Shown in pieces: positions 33,139 to 44,807 of a stretch of DNA of 64,000 nt. The translations under genes were made by a program, and so were the position numbers. This DNA comes from Evernia prunastri. Lineage: Eukaryota; Ascomycota; Lecanoromycetes; Lecanorales; Parmeliaceae. Location of the stretch: assembly GCA_003184365.1 (NCBI GenBank), contig NKYR01000003.1, forward strand, positions 310,001 to 374,000, written 5' to 3'. Numbering within the stretch: the first letter of the stretch is position 1; each line of letters starts with the position of its first letter. The notes under the pieces are model-generated. The model worked only from the letters and a program-made list of their open reading frames with translations, was not told the DNA's origin and ran no database searches.

Positions 33139-35358
33139 TGAGCTTCGTGCTCAATAACTGCCGCTAACTTGCTCCTAGGGGCTACGCCTGATGCTGTTGC
33201 CACAGAAGTCACAGCAGTGTGGATACATCAAAACCACAAAGCGATTGCTTTGACCTTTCGATGGTTTGGACCAGACAGTGATCTTGTAAAGCAGTAGAGA
33301 CTTCGTCATGGCTTCGTGGCTCTGCGAAATTTGCGCGACTCTCTGGACCTGACATCAATACCGTGATACACTTTACTCCAATACACGCCTTTATGGCTCA
33401 ATCGCCGACTTGACATGCTCAAGACAATGGAGATAGGAAGGGGGATCTTCTGGATGATTTGATGTTTGATGTCTGGTTCAGGAGCAAGAGAATGTGAAGT
33501 GTTTGCAGAAGAAGTGTATGAAGATATTTGGCAATGCTTAGAGAGTTTTCTGTAGCATCCGTATAAGTTTGTCTGGAGAGGACGGAGAAACTTGGCAAAA
33601 TCTTGTCCCAACAACACCTCTTTCTCCAGCTACAGCTGTTCCAGCGTCTCCAATGCACAAGCAGTAGACTGCTCTCCAACTGTTGGATGCTAATCAGTAA
33701 TTCACGCCAATTTTTCTCAGCTCCATGAGCATCTCTAAGGACCTGACGTCTAGATCTATCCTGGCACTCAAGCAATTCTGCGTGTCTGCAGACATTTTGA
33801 GTCCTTTAGACCTTTCTTGATCAGACATTCCCGCATCAGACTTGTCAGGGCCATGATACCTCTCTCGTAGCTGACGACATACAATGGGCCCTCTAGTACC
33901 GCTAACCATCACCGCTACTTGCTTGTCCTGATCCGATGATCTTCCCCATTTTTCTTCTAGGCCTGTTTCATTCACTGATCCCAAAAAGTTGCTGCTCTGG
34001 CTCTCCTGTATTTAATGTGTGACTGCTCGTCCCCTTTGACCTACGAAATTCCGTATTGCTTTACCGGTGTTGAGCAAGCGTACCGATAGATATCTACTTG
34101 TAAGAGGAGGAGGAGTGTGAAGAGTCGCGTGATCGGTCTGCAATGTGAGGTGCGAATGCGGTGGACGTGGTGCGCATGAGCGTAAGATGGGTGGAGCTAA
34201 GGTTGCTGATAATGGTGACAAACCATACATGACTAGGTGACGAAGGATGCAAAAGATGATGGCAAAGAGTTGGCTGACATTTTCATGGAAGAGATGAGGA
34301 AGCCTGAGGCGTGTGGGGTATCGGCTGTACTGATATAATCGGTCGGCCCGAGCAAAATTGCACGATTGGCCGTCTGTGGAGGAATTCACATAGTAAATAA
34401 ACATTAATAGGAGGAATTAAATAACTCCCGGGTTCTGTGGTCAAGTGGTTCCGCATCTTTAACAAAATTCAAACCACGCTAACTACTTTCCAGATTCACT
34501 CAACCCACTAAATTTCAGCCCATGCACTTCCAGAAACGATGGTGCCATTGCAGTGAAGCTTCTAAGGTCATAAATGGGGGCGATAAAGCACCATCTGCTT
34601 TCACAGCAGATGAACCCTACCTTGTAGTGCGTCGCTCTTGCATGGGGTTAAAATCCCGTGTAAAGGGTGGGGGACATTGCTTCGGCAGATGGCCCCTACC
34701 TTGGAGAGCATGCAAATCACTGTGGATGGCATCTGAGTTATGGCGGTACCTCTGGTGTTCTTCTTCCAACTCGATTGGATTCTTTTTTTTTCCCCTTTTT
34801 TCCCCTTTTTCTTTTCTTTTCCCGTTCAATTTTCCCCTTTCTTTTCGAAGTGGCTGTCTCCCAACTCGCTTAGACAGACTTACACTGTGGGCTTCAACGT
34901 TAAAGACTCTTTCGACTTTTTTACAGAAGCCACTTTCAAGGCTCGTTCCGACCTTTCTCAAAGTAATCCTCACGATACAACCAATCTACGACAATTGTTG
35001 TCAGTCTCCAGCTCTATGCGCGATTTGTACTCTACAGTGGCTCTCTGCAGTTCAGATATTGGCCGCATTAGAGCGGATTGTTGGCTGTGAAACAAAAACA
35101 GTACCTGGTTATGCTATTTGGAAGAGAGTCAGGTACGTAATACCATTCCGCTATCTTGAAAGATCGTAGGTAAATTTCCTAGCACTGTTCAGCCTGAAGA
35201 CATAACGTGGATCTATGCGACCGTCTTGGCTGATGCAAGATCAAGTGCTCAATGGAATCTTTGAGTCGGAGGCAATGTACAATTAACGTTCAAAGTTTGG
35301 AAACTCTCGGAGGGCTTCACACCCTCGCAACTAAAATGCCAGCTGATTGCAATGGACT
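33139..35358. other. Gene-poor stretch with degenerate coding-like fragments
   Basis: Minus-strand frames at 33,694-33,984 (RGPIVCRQLRERYHGPD, ARIDLDVRSLEMLMELRK) and 33,419-33,775 look protein-like but sit in different frames with no acceptable intron between them, so they may be a broken gene. A CT-rich tract (34,784-34,850) and a hairpin with an imperfect 25-nt direct repeat (34,592-34,709) are also present. Confidence 0.4.
34592..34709. repeat. 8-bp hairpin followed by an imperfect 25-nt direct repeat
   Basis: CATCTGCT-TTCAC-AGCAGATG (34,592-34,612) is a perfect stem with a 5-nt loop. Its 3' arm starts a 25-nt unit (34,606-34,630) repeated at 34,685-34,709 with 21 of 25 matches (GCAGATG..CCCTACCTTG core). 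It superficially resembles a tRNA anticodon arm, but no acceptor stem or T-arm can be built. Confidence 0.4.
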
Positions 35359-35973
35359 TCACGCAGCCTGCAGTCTATGCCTCAAACTCGAGCTCAACCG
35401 CGCGAGCTCTCCGAGTTCTCCCTGTAGCATTTCCATCCACTCATTCACCTCTTCAAGATGAACTTCTTGGCTTCTGCAGCGTTGTTCGGCCCTCTTTTTC
35501 TCTTCAAATTTTTTGTTATTCTCACCGCGTGTGGCACGGAGGCGGAGTTCAGCCTCCACAAGCTCATCCCTTCCGGTTTTATACGCGACTTCGTAGGTCT
35601 TAAAAACACTTTCGCCAACGTATCGTACTTTCCTTGTCTCGCTCATCCGGTCTAGACTGTTATCTCGACTCTGCTCCATGCCTTTGCAATGCGCTTGAGC
35701 CTGTGGGACTTCCTCTTTTACTGCATTGAGTTCACCCTTGACAGCGTCCAGCCCCCCCTGACTAACCCATGGTTTACCCTTCCCAGGTGTTATCATCTGC
35801 ATCACTGCTCTTTCTAGCTCACTCAATATGTCCGACTCTTTCTTGGTGCAGTCGCTGTGGCTGGTCCGGTGAGCGCAAGCTTCGGAAGAGGCAGGAGGAG
35901 GTTTCGAGCTGAGTAGAGGTACGGCGGCAGGCAGGGGCGAAAGAGTCTCTGTCTCGTTGAGTGGCTTTCCCAT
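35359..35973 (-). CDS. Coiled-coil protein of unknown function, 204 aa
   Basis: ATG-initiated frame: a Pro/Ser-rich start (SPLPAAVPLLSSKPPPASSE), then a largely helical, highly charged remainder (SELERAVMQMITPGKGKPWV, RDELVEAELRLRATRGENNK, EEVNEWMEMLQGELGELARL). Just upstream, GTTGTAAGTGTTGCC...CACTGAC...GGTATAG looks like an intron (about 36,045-35,985), so a short 5' exon near 36,050-36,115 may exist, although the phase does not close with the ATG I can see. Composition resembles the coiled coil at 30.5 kb but I found no shared motif. Confidence 0.5.
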   Translation of the reverse strand: MGKPLNETETLSPLPAAVPLLSSKPPPASSEACAHRTSHSDCTKKESDILSELERAVMQMITPGKGKPWVSQGGLDAVKGELNAVKEEVPQAQAHCKGMEQSRDNSLDRMSETRKVRYVGESVFKTYEVAYKTGRDELVEAELRLRATRGENNKKFEEKKRAEQRCRSQEVHLEEVNEWMEMLQGELGELARLSSSLRHRLQAA

Positions 35974-38900
35974 ATCAGCTGGTCGAGCTATACCAGTGTC
36001 AGTGATCGAATCAAGCGGATAGACACCCTGGCAACACTTACAACGAACCGTGTCTTTGATGTTGAAGACCCCCTTCTTTGGATCTGGACGACGAGTCTTC
36101 TCCTCTTAGCATTCGACCCACCCGTGTTCTCCTTTAGCTAAGGCTCGATCGCTACCAAGGCAAGGTCACTCTGATCGCGTTGGAACGCATCCGACTGCTC
36201 TCGTCTTCGGAACTCTCCTTGGGCTCCCATTTCGTGAAGTGGATAGATGCCATGAGAAATTGACTACAGAGATCAAGAGGATGGCTTGTGGTGGTAGTGG
36301 ACCAGAAGAAAACCTTGTTGGTGGTGCGGAAATTTGGTATCTGGGTTCGTGCGCGTTTGCTTGGCGAGCTCAAGGAGAGCTTTCGTCAACACATGCAACG
36401 GGAAATAAAACGCGTCGTCGCGCTTTACGTAGGCCAACCCTAGACAAATGCTGAAGTACATGCTCCTTTCTTTTTCTCATATACGATATCCAAATCTCTT
36501 TCTCGTTCCGCACCTTCTGTTGTCCAAAAACCTCTATCAGAACTTCTCACTAAAGACGGTGTCTTTTAGGGATGAAGTTATACTACCTCAACCTTCACCA
36601 ATGAAGCGGTCGTACGCGCGCTACCGAGCATACTGGTCCTTTGATTACTACTTAGGTCTACTCGAGAGTCCTTCTCTCGTATCACTCATACCAAGGTCCA
36701 TCTCGAAGCTTGTTGGAAATCATACAGCACTCCCTGGAACCTTCTAGGCTGCAGTGGTGTTTACCTTCTTTATTGGATTGTTCTTTGATACTCCAGGCAA
36801 ATATGGCTAGATATGGCTATATAGCCATGCTCCCTTCCTACATAGTTCCATAGCAAATAATCTTTAACAAAGCTCAGTGGCCCTTGTCAATTGAAAAGAT
36901 GAGCGGAGGTCCTTACGCGCCACATTTTGCTGGGCCTGTGCGTTGAATGGTGGTGCTCCCGTTATCTAGTTGGCCGTTCAGTAAAGTCGAATGCTTCTTG
37001 AAGGAGATAGCACGGATTTAAACTATTCTTCCGGTTTGCTGTTCAAGTCTTCCTGTTGGGATCGGCTTATTAGCAAATGACACACACTAATAATCACATG
37101 CTGCTACGCTACTAGGTATGTACCCCTCGGTAGCAAATTTTCACACTAGCGTAGTCTTGGCATGGGCTTCACTGCACATAAATAGCTGTCTCTTCTACAT
37201 CCTACATCTTTCTTTACTCCTTGAATAACATGCAAATCATATATGTACAAGAGACCACTAAGATCATAAAAGTCCTCAATACTTCCCAATCCCTTCAGAT
37301 ACAAGTCAGCTTGCGCTAACCAAGTCGCAGTATCGGCCAAAATCACACCCCTCCAACGACAATGTTCACCTTTGGATAGTCATGTAATGATGGTCTGTTG
37401 GCATTCAACCACGCTGGGGTCATAAATGGCATAAATCGTCTCTCACCAGTGGGAAGTCGACCCTCTTGGAATCTCCGAGAGGGTATAACTCGTCTCCCAC
37501 GAGAAGTCGGCCTACCTTGGGTTTTCCAATGTTGGTGTCAGTGGATCTTGAACAATGGAATCCCACTTAGGGCGGAACCGACAAAAAAGCAACATCCTCC
37601 CTACTACCTTCGACAACACAACATACGTTCTATTTCTTTTGTGGTTCATGCGCTTTGTCCATTACTCCCTCAAAAGAACATCTCTTCGTCGGCATTCTTT
37701 AAATGCGTTTCTGATCGATCCGTTTCTTGCCGCTTGTGGAAAATGTCTCTGTTTCATTATCGGTGTTTCGAATGTCGAGCCATATATACGCGTTCCAGTT
37801 GGTTTTCGATTGAATCAATACTGCGTGTTTAGAGTTTGGTTTGTACACTGAGCTTTGTTCTAACGCGCCGGCATCATCTCGTCGCTAGAGCTCCCCTCTG
37901 TCCTCTGAACCTTGTAGGACGATCGAGGCATTGTGTCATCGCTATGGAAGGTGGACGGTGATTGCAACGGAGTCAGATGCTTGCAATCAAATTTATCGTG
38001 GGACGAACTCGTGAGGTAAAACTTTTCAACGGCATTACATTTGCACATTCACTTCGAGGCGAGCTGAGGCGCATTCCCGCGGTTGTTTGTTTGTGTTTAG
38101 TGTTAAGGAAATCTTCTCAAGACACACACCTCGATGATTACCAGTCGTCAACGAATAGTCTCTTCTTTTACTATTCGTTTGCGCTTCGGGCTAACCGTAG
38201 CGTCATTCGCCCTAGTTCAGGTGGATTTCTCCGGTATCGTCGACTCCGACCGTTTTGTCCCCTTCCGTCCACTGTCCTCAAGCATGGGCTTCTTCATTAC
38301 ACCAAGGGTATATAAGAGGAGTGCGGTGACACGCGTATGATGCCCGTCCGGGAACTTCCTTCTGTGTCTTGGAAGAACCGCCTGAATATGAACTGGACCA
38401 AAGACCATTCCGTAAGACTTACTAGTGAGCACCGCCCTTTAAATGGCCAATGCCTCTGCAGAATGTCCTAGAGGCTGATATTCGCTGTAAAGCTGCGCCA
38501 CGAGGAGATGATACGACTCTGGACTCAAATCGGGGAGTTGGAGGACGCTATCGATCGGTCCTCTCCTCTGTGCACTCAGTCTGTCTTGGAGGTTTAGGTA
38601 CTTTCTCCCTCCATTATAGTCACGTTATATGTCATTAATGGCAAACCCAGGCGCATTGAATGCTTTCAGGGATGACAAGCCATGCTATTGCTCAGCCGAG
38701 CCAGCATCGTTGAGCATGGCTCGAGCGCAGAGAGCTGGAAAGGTTTTCAAAAGCCGCGCAGCAATACAACGTCCTTACGTCTAAGAGAAAGATCTGGGTA
38801 CGGATTCGTAATAGAGCACAATTCGAGCTCAGAGGCACTTGAATCTAATATGCTGCTAGGTAGGTCAGCTCCACCTAAGCACGCGAACAACTTAAGCCTC

Positions 38901-39293
38901 GATTCAGCTACGGCTCAGCATAAGCATACCGGAAGGAAGACAGAAGAGGTCAAGAAGGCTGATAAAGGTCTGTATCTCCACAAACAAAGAAATATAGGCT
39001 AAGGTTTTCTAAGACTTGCGCAAAGGATCAGACCAAGAATCCCTGTGGCATGAGTGCAAAGAAACCCCGAGAGCGAACGCAAACTCTTTCAGCAACGTCG
39101 AACTACGACCTCCCATTCTTTCTTGGAATGACCTACGACCACTTTGTTCGCGAGTTCAATGACAGTGATGCATTCGAGTTGGTAGTCGATGGACCACGGC
39201 AGATGGCAGATGTTGACTAGCGTGAATAAGCGAAACGACTGTATCATTCGCGCAACGAGAAGAAGTATAGGAGCATTTGGAGTGGGACGTATA
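35974..39293. other. Gene-poor stretch, no gene supported
   Basis: More than 3 kb with only short open frames on both strands. GGTCATAAATGG (37,418-37,429) followed by CCTACCTTGG (37,511-37,520) repeats two words found at 34,566 and 34,694, hinting at decayed copies of one repeat. Confidence 0.45.
39290..39293. other. Left target-site duplication TATA
   Basis: TATA immediately precedes the TGTTGC terminus and matches the TATA immediately after the opposite terminus at 42,263-42,266. Four bases is the duplication length reported for Ginger-type integrases. A 4-bp match alone could occur by chance. Confidence 0.55.
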
Positions 39294-39424
39294 TGTTGCA
39301 TGCCATTGGTGGGTTATCGTTACCCATGGATAATACGATTATCCATGGATGATTATGTTATTCATGGTAGTGTATCATACATCTCATGAGCAAAATTCCA
39401 CCACTACCACATGGTATCCATGGA
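39294..39424. repeat. Left terminal inverted repeat (about 131 bp)
   Basis: Starts TGTTGCATGCC and contains copies of the word CCATGGAT at about 20-bp spacing, then GTAGTGTATCATACATCTCATG and TTCCACCACTA. The right repeat reads the same inverted with scattered substitutions and one extra 20-bp unit. Confidence 0.8.
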
Positions 39425-39443
39425 TGCTACTAAGTCTACTACA

Positions 39444-41714
39444 CTACTTCTTCTGCCCCTTCTTACCACCCCCCACCATGGTGTTGTCAGCCATGTCATT
39501 GCCCTTGCTGGCAGCCCATCTTCCAGTGGAGTTTCGTCGCTGTCGCTTACCCTCCCTCTTGTCCTTATCCTTATCCTGATCTCGTACTCTATGACCGCGT
39601 TGAGTTCTCATAGCCATTGTTGAAATATTTGGACAGTCTGGAATGTTGTCTTGATTCGTTCCACCATGACAGACAATGAAGCATTTGACGTCTGCCTTGA
39701 CACATGCACATCGTCGTGTAGAACACCATATCTTTTGGTCTCTACAGCCACAGTGGACAGGTATCTTCTCTGTGATACTCTCCTGAGCAGCACAATGATA
39801 AAGAGTCACCATATTCGTTGACGATGAGTTCGAAATACCTAGATCAATATGACTGAACAGAGAATTAAGCTCCGAAATGAGGTAGTTACGATCCAACAGA
39901 CCATGCTTGATAAGTATTCGATAGCTATTATACTCCTCTATGACATCAATGATCCTTTCAAAGATTCGTTTATCGTCTGTGAAGACACGATCCAGTGCTG
40001 GCACGGTAACACTAACCTTATCACCAATTTGATAGATGATAATCTGTCTTTGCTTGCCATATTGTCGTTTGGATCTCTTATTAGCACGCTGTTAATTGAT
40101 TCGAACCTACTGACGAAGCATAGTGGTGGGAGTATCATCAAGTTCTTGAGGGATATCCAGTCGAAGTCTGTTCAGCCGAGAAGATAACAAGTCCGAGTCG
40201 ACAGCAAGACCCTCTTCTGACCTACGATTTGGGGATGTGAAGAGATTGAATATCGCAGAATCCTGCTAAGTGATCTCATTCTCTCGCTGCACTTGCCTAA
40301 AGACCAAATCTTCCTGACAAGCTTCCTCATCCTGCAAATTCTCCCTCCGGTCCTCCGCAATAGCCTCATCTTCTTATTCCTGAAGTCGCTGTTCAACTTC
40401 TTGCTCCATAACATTCTAATCAAAAACCTCATTGATCATGTCATCGTCAGCCTCATCCAGGATTTCCTGCTCCTCGATCTCATTGATAACGATCCCACGA
40501 CTCCCTACAAGTACACGCTTATAATTGGGCTTGCGATTGAAGATCACTTCATAAAAAACAGCCTTGATAGCCTTACAATAAGTGCTATTAAGTTGTATAA
40601 CGATTTTCTAAGAAAGATAGATTAGCAAGAAAGCTTCTCTAAAAACTCTCAGAGATAAATATGTGAGTCGCTTCAAGTCTCATACAATGCGTATACAAAA
40701 TAAAGCAACTTGATAACTTGCGACACCTTTTTTAGGAGAAAACCAGGAGAAGATTCAGAAGAAATGAAAGAAATTGTTACATACCTCCAAAGCATCAGCC
40801 CAATGAGTACTACCATAAGTCCTCTTCCAAACCGCTATTCTCGTCTTGACGATACCATTAGCTTATTCCACAAGACCCTGAATTCGTGGAATTCTGAGAC
40901 GTTCATTGATGACTTTGACACCATATCGTCTCATGAGCTCCAGACAAATACCCTTAAACTTCGTACCATTGTCCGACTGAAGAATTTCAAAGATACCGAG
41001 AATTACCAGCCAATAATGAACCTCCCGAGCGACGATAGCGACCTCCTTGTTCATCATGACAAAGAGCATATGAAATTTGCTAAAGTGATCCTCCATGTGA
41101 CAAATTCAGACATAGTCGCCGTCCGGAGTCGCTGTCATATCAATGAGATCCACCTAAACTCGCTCAAAAAGACGCTGAGTTTCAATGGATTTGAGAGGGC
41201 CTTTACATTTGCTATGTGCTTTTCGATGACAGATCTCACACAATTTGACAAGAAAGAACACCTCCAAGTTGAAAATATCATAATACTCATTACCAACCTT
41301 GTTAGCAGTGACATTTTGATCGACGTAACCGAGACTATTGTGGATCATAATAATGATATCCCAAATGCGATCCTCGATAACGACCTCTCGTCGTTCTTTG
41401 AACACTCGATCAGATAGCTTCCAAAGTATACCTACATCGTACTCGAATTCGGTTTTGATCCAGACACGTTTTTTGTCGACAGCAGCAGTGAGTCGTTTCG
41501 GAATGAACTCCGTCAGTCATTGAACATAATGATATCTTTCGAGAGCTGTGATACGCTCACGAGCTTGATTCTTTCGTCCCTCCAGCATGATAAAAAAGAC
41601 TAGCCGTGCTTCGGAATTGAATGACTCCACCTGAGCAAGAAAAGACGATATAAGAGCTTCATTGCCGACTTGGGGAGACAATGCATTAACTAACTGAGCA
41701 GCTGAAGATGACAT
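39444..41714 (-). pseudogene. Integrase-type transposase with premature stops
   Basis: Begins at an ATG at 41714 (MSSSAAQLVNALSPQVGNEA). In one frame, pieces 41714-41520, 41516-41157 and 41096-40866 follow each other, separated by TGA, TAG and TGA codons, and 40,865-40,863 is TAA. Landmarks: a zinc-binding LCEICHRKAHSKCKGPLKS, then VDLIDMTATPDGDYV, DHFSKFHMLF, ILQSDNGTKF (second catalytic Asp) and RIPRIQGLVE (third region), as in KRBA2/SCAND3- and Ginger-type integrase cores. A GTATGT donor after WADALE suggests an intron, followed by KAIKAVFYEVIFNRKPNYKR. A last open part (40004-39444) has a Cys cluster (CGCRDQKIWCSTRRCACVKA) and a Lys/Arg-rich tail. Two stops occur where relatives have Gln or Trp, fitting C-to-T/G-to-A change. 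Confidence 0.75.
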
Positions 41715-42110
41715 GTTGAAAGGATGAGAAGTCTTTAAATTTTTTGAAAGATAAGAATATGGATAGAAGGTAAAGGATATGGATAAGGATATGGATAAGA
41801 ATGTGAAAATATGATCAAATAACGAGGATGCCAGTCAGATATTTGTATACAAATAAGAGCTCTCATCCTCGGCGACAATAAGGATGCGAAGACCGTCCTC
41901 GATATCAAACAGAACCCGAAGAGACTCCTTCTTTGATAGTAGAAAGAGTCGAAGTACCTCGATCTCGGTCACAAAACCGGTCCGAAGAAGACATTGGGTA
42001 TAGCTTCAAATGATGACTGCATAACTGCATCAAGGCTTCGGTGGCTGCATTGTGGAGGCCCATGCATCTTGTGGAGGCCCAAGCACAATATCCATGAATG
42101 AGATATATCG

Positions 42111-42262
42111 TCCATGGATGCCATGTGCTAGTGGTGGAATTTTTGCCCATGAGATGTATGATACACTACCATGAATGACATAATCATCCATGGATAGGCG
42201 TATTATCCATGGATGAGATATACTATCCATGGGTAAAATTATCCCATGAATGAGATGCAACA
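42111..42262. repeat. Right terminal inverted repeat (about 152 bp)
   Basis: Inverse complement of the left repeat, ending ATGCAACA. It has one more CCATGGAT unit than the left repeat (CCATGGATAGTATATCTCAT on the minus strand), explaining the length difference. Confidence 0.8.
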
Positions 42263-42266
42263 TATA

Positions 42267-44807
42267 CCAAGCTCGCTTCCAATACAATCAGAAAATGTTG
42301 GTATTGAGACCTACCAACTTGCAAGACCTTCTATTCTACAGGTGACTGTTCACAAATCCATTATCACAAACCGTGATAAGAGATAATAATATTGTTCTAT
42401 CGATCCAACTGGTTACGAACGCCCGCTAAGGATACCGACAACTCGTGAGCCCATACTTTTTCGGCCTGAAATGGGTAAATTCCTTCGCTGTGAGCTTGCT
42501 GGCGCCGTAGTCTCCCCACTAGTCATTGTTTAGAATACGGAAACGCATTCCATATTAGAAAACCATACTGTTGTAGCAACATTACGGGAAAATGATATCT
42601 CATGGAAAGCGGGTAACCAAGGTTTATCTCGTTGAATTTGTGCAAAATTAGGATTCCCCGAGCTCAAAAATAGATAATTCGACTATCCTACATGGTCACA
42701 TACCTGAATCTCAATAGGTGCAGGCCCTGGCCATCCAACTACCTCATCCTTGTCCTTAGTACAACTCTTTTAGTGTTTTGCCATCTGTTCGACCTCGGGT
42801 AATGAGGAATCTGGTCCTGCGCTTAGATATCCTACCATTAAGATGAGACGACCACATGTCTCCGTTCTTCTGGACTTGTAGAGGGGATTCATCGCTCTCT
42901 TGGAGAATTAATGAATACTTTCTTAAAAAGATGTAACTGCCTAGGCTAGGCTTAAGATTATGCTTCCTCCATCCATAAAGTTCCCTCGTTAGGAGTTGCC
43001 CCCTCTTCAATCGAGATATCAGGCAATCCTTGTTACAGCGTCCGTTAAAATCCAAAGTATGTGATATGTATAATGCTTGAATTATCTATCTAGAGCTTTC
43101 ATGGAAATATGCGTATATGCCGTAAAGAATGAGTGGCTGACAAAGGCCGCGAGGAGGCTGGGAGCCAACAACCACCAATATCAACAACGTCTTGCTATTC
43201 CATGAGCTCGCTAACCTCAATTACTTCTTGTCAATGGCCGAATTTCTGGCTCCCACATCAGCCGCTGTCATGTATATGATGCCCATCATACTAACGACGA
43301 TGAAGGATGCGGTAGGACGTCGAAGATAGAGCTTTGACCGCTGCAGAATCAACAGTCAGCTATAATACAACGTTGATGCTCTCAATGGTGCTTGATTCTT
43401 TGGCTATACTCATAACGAGAAGCCGTTGCTGGCGGTGGAATGCCTTGCTCATTGCCTCACTGTCCATTGGCCCATCCTACCGGATCCACTGTCGATCCGT
43501 GTAGAGCAATTTATGCTCACTCACTGGTTTGACTGTAGATTGCATTCTCTTGATGAATTCTGCTTCTGCAGCTCAAGAGAGTTTAGTCTCCGCGCTACGG
43601 CATCACTGGTGTCTCGTCGCAAGCGTCGCTCGGGAGGTCCTATTGCAGATAGAGAGAGGAGTATGATGTTCAGGGAAAATGTACGTACCTGATCTGATGC
43701 TTCATATGTCCCAGCAAGAAGTCTAAGCTCTTAGGTAAGAATTCATAAAATCTTGCCGAGCTGCCTTCGCATCGTTGAGTACTCCGGCTTCGCTCGTACC
43801 TCCGAACGTCAGTGAAGTCGAATTCGTTCAGTCCCCTATACCGCGGTCAGTCCGTGTAGTTTACTCTCAAAGTATTCAAGAGATAGACGTGTCTGTTCTA
43901 GCAGAATCTGCCGCAATCGATCTCCGGGCAATCACCGTTTGACAACAATACGCGAATAAAGGCTGGCCATTTCTGGCAGCAACAATAGCCATGTTGATAT
44001 TTTCTTTGGTCATGCCCTTTGGTCCTCTTTAGTAAGTAGATGTGAAAGACAATTTGGCTCTGAGGAATTGGTCGAGGAGATTAGAACAAAAGATGGGCTA
44101 CGTCAAGTTGACGAACCCTTCGTACCACAAGCCTTCCGAATCCGAAATAATAGGTCGCGGCGGGCCTATTCAACTGAAGCTCATGGTCGAGGACTTGGGG
44201 CTGGGAGTAGGATCAAGTAATCTAAGGTAGTATGTTCTTGTGTTGAGGCTCGCACCTTAATTGTGATTTTCCCTATGCAAAGATTCACTCACAATATATT
44301 CGAGATTAGTTTTTTTTTTCAAAAACTGCCCTTGTGGCCGACATGTTAAAGTATTCAGGTTAGTAAACTCCGATTTGTCACTTGGCTACCGATTTACAGA
44401 TTATTCCACAAAGCCTACCAGCGCAAGGCCATCCCCCCATACAGGCTTATTGGCAAATAGATCACGCCGAGAGTCAAAAATGCATTCAAATTTCTTCGTA
44501 CGAGTTGAAAAATACTACCTCGGGTTAATACTTCGCTGTTGATAAATCCCCTGATGGGCGGCTCTGCCTTGCGCGATATTTTTTTTTCTTTCTCTTTTTT
44601 CTTTTCTTCCGTGTAATGCTTTTAATGCTAACCTTTTCTGCCAGAACTGACGCAAAAGTCGTAGCCAATCTAGGTTCCTCGATACTACCTTATGTGGAAC
44701 AGGGTTGTGGTAATTGTGACTAGAATTATGCTCCATTACTCCAAGACCTTTGCCCTCTCGGACAAAAACACCGTAACGTCGCAAATCAGCATTGACCTTG
44801 CCAACGA
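42267..44807. other. Gene-poor stretch, no gene supported
   Basis: AT-rich in its first kilobase. Short frames only, for example 42,756-43,055 minus and 44,042-44,230 plus (YVKLTNPSYHKPSESEIIGR), neither with an ATG start or splice support. The minus-strand frame 44,515-44,811 (VVSRNLDWLRLLRQFWQKRL) begins at an ATG overlapping the stop of the coiled coil of the next gene. Confidence 0.4.

Larger units (their letters stand above)
39294..42262 (-). mobile_element. Ginger-like TIR DNA transposon, complete but mutated
   Basis: A 2,969-bp element with ends TGTTGCAT...ATGCAACA, flanked by identical TATA tetranucleotides (39,290-39,293 and 42,263-42,266). Both ends carry long imperfect terminal inverted repeats. 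It encodes on the minus strand an integrase-type DDE protein with a zinc-binding region and a C-terminal Cys cluster, interrupted by several stop codons. TGT...ACA ends, a 4-bp target duplication and an integrase-like transposase together are the hallmarks of Ginger elements. No reverse transcriptase, RNase H or gag is present, which argues against a Ty3 retrotransposon. Superfamily assignment is inference; element boundaries are read directly. Confidence 0.8.

Noticed and set aside
34592..34660. tRNA-like anticodon arm (TCTGC-TTTCACA-GCAGA) and a GGTTAAAATCC B-box-like word
   Set aside because: No acceptor stem or proper D- and T-arms can be paired at tRNA spacing, and position 37 of the putative loop is a pyrimidine.
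39294..42262. Ty3/Gypsy LTR retrotransposon
   Set aside because: The terminal repeats are inverted, not direct, and no gag, protease, reverse transcriptase or RNase H motifs are present on either strand.
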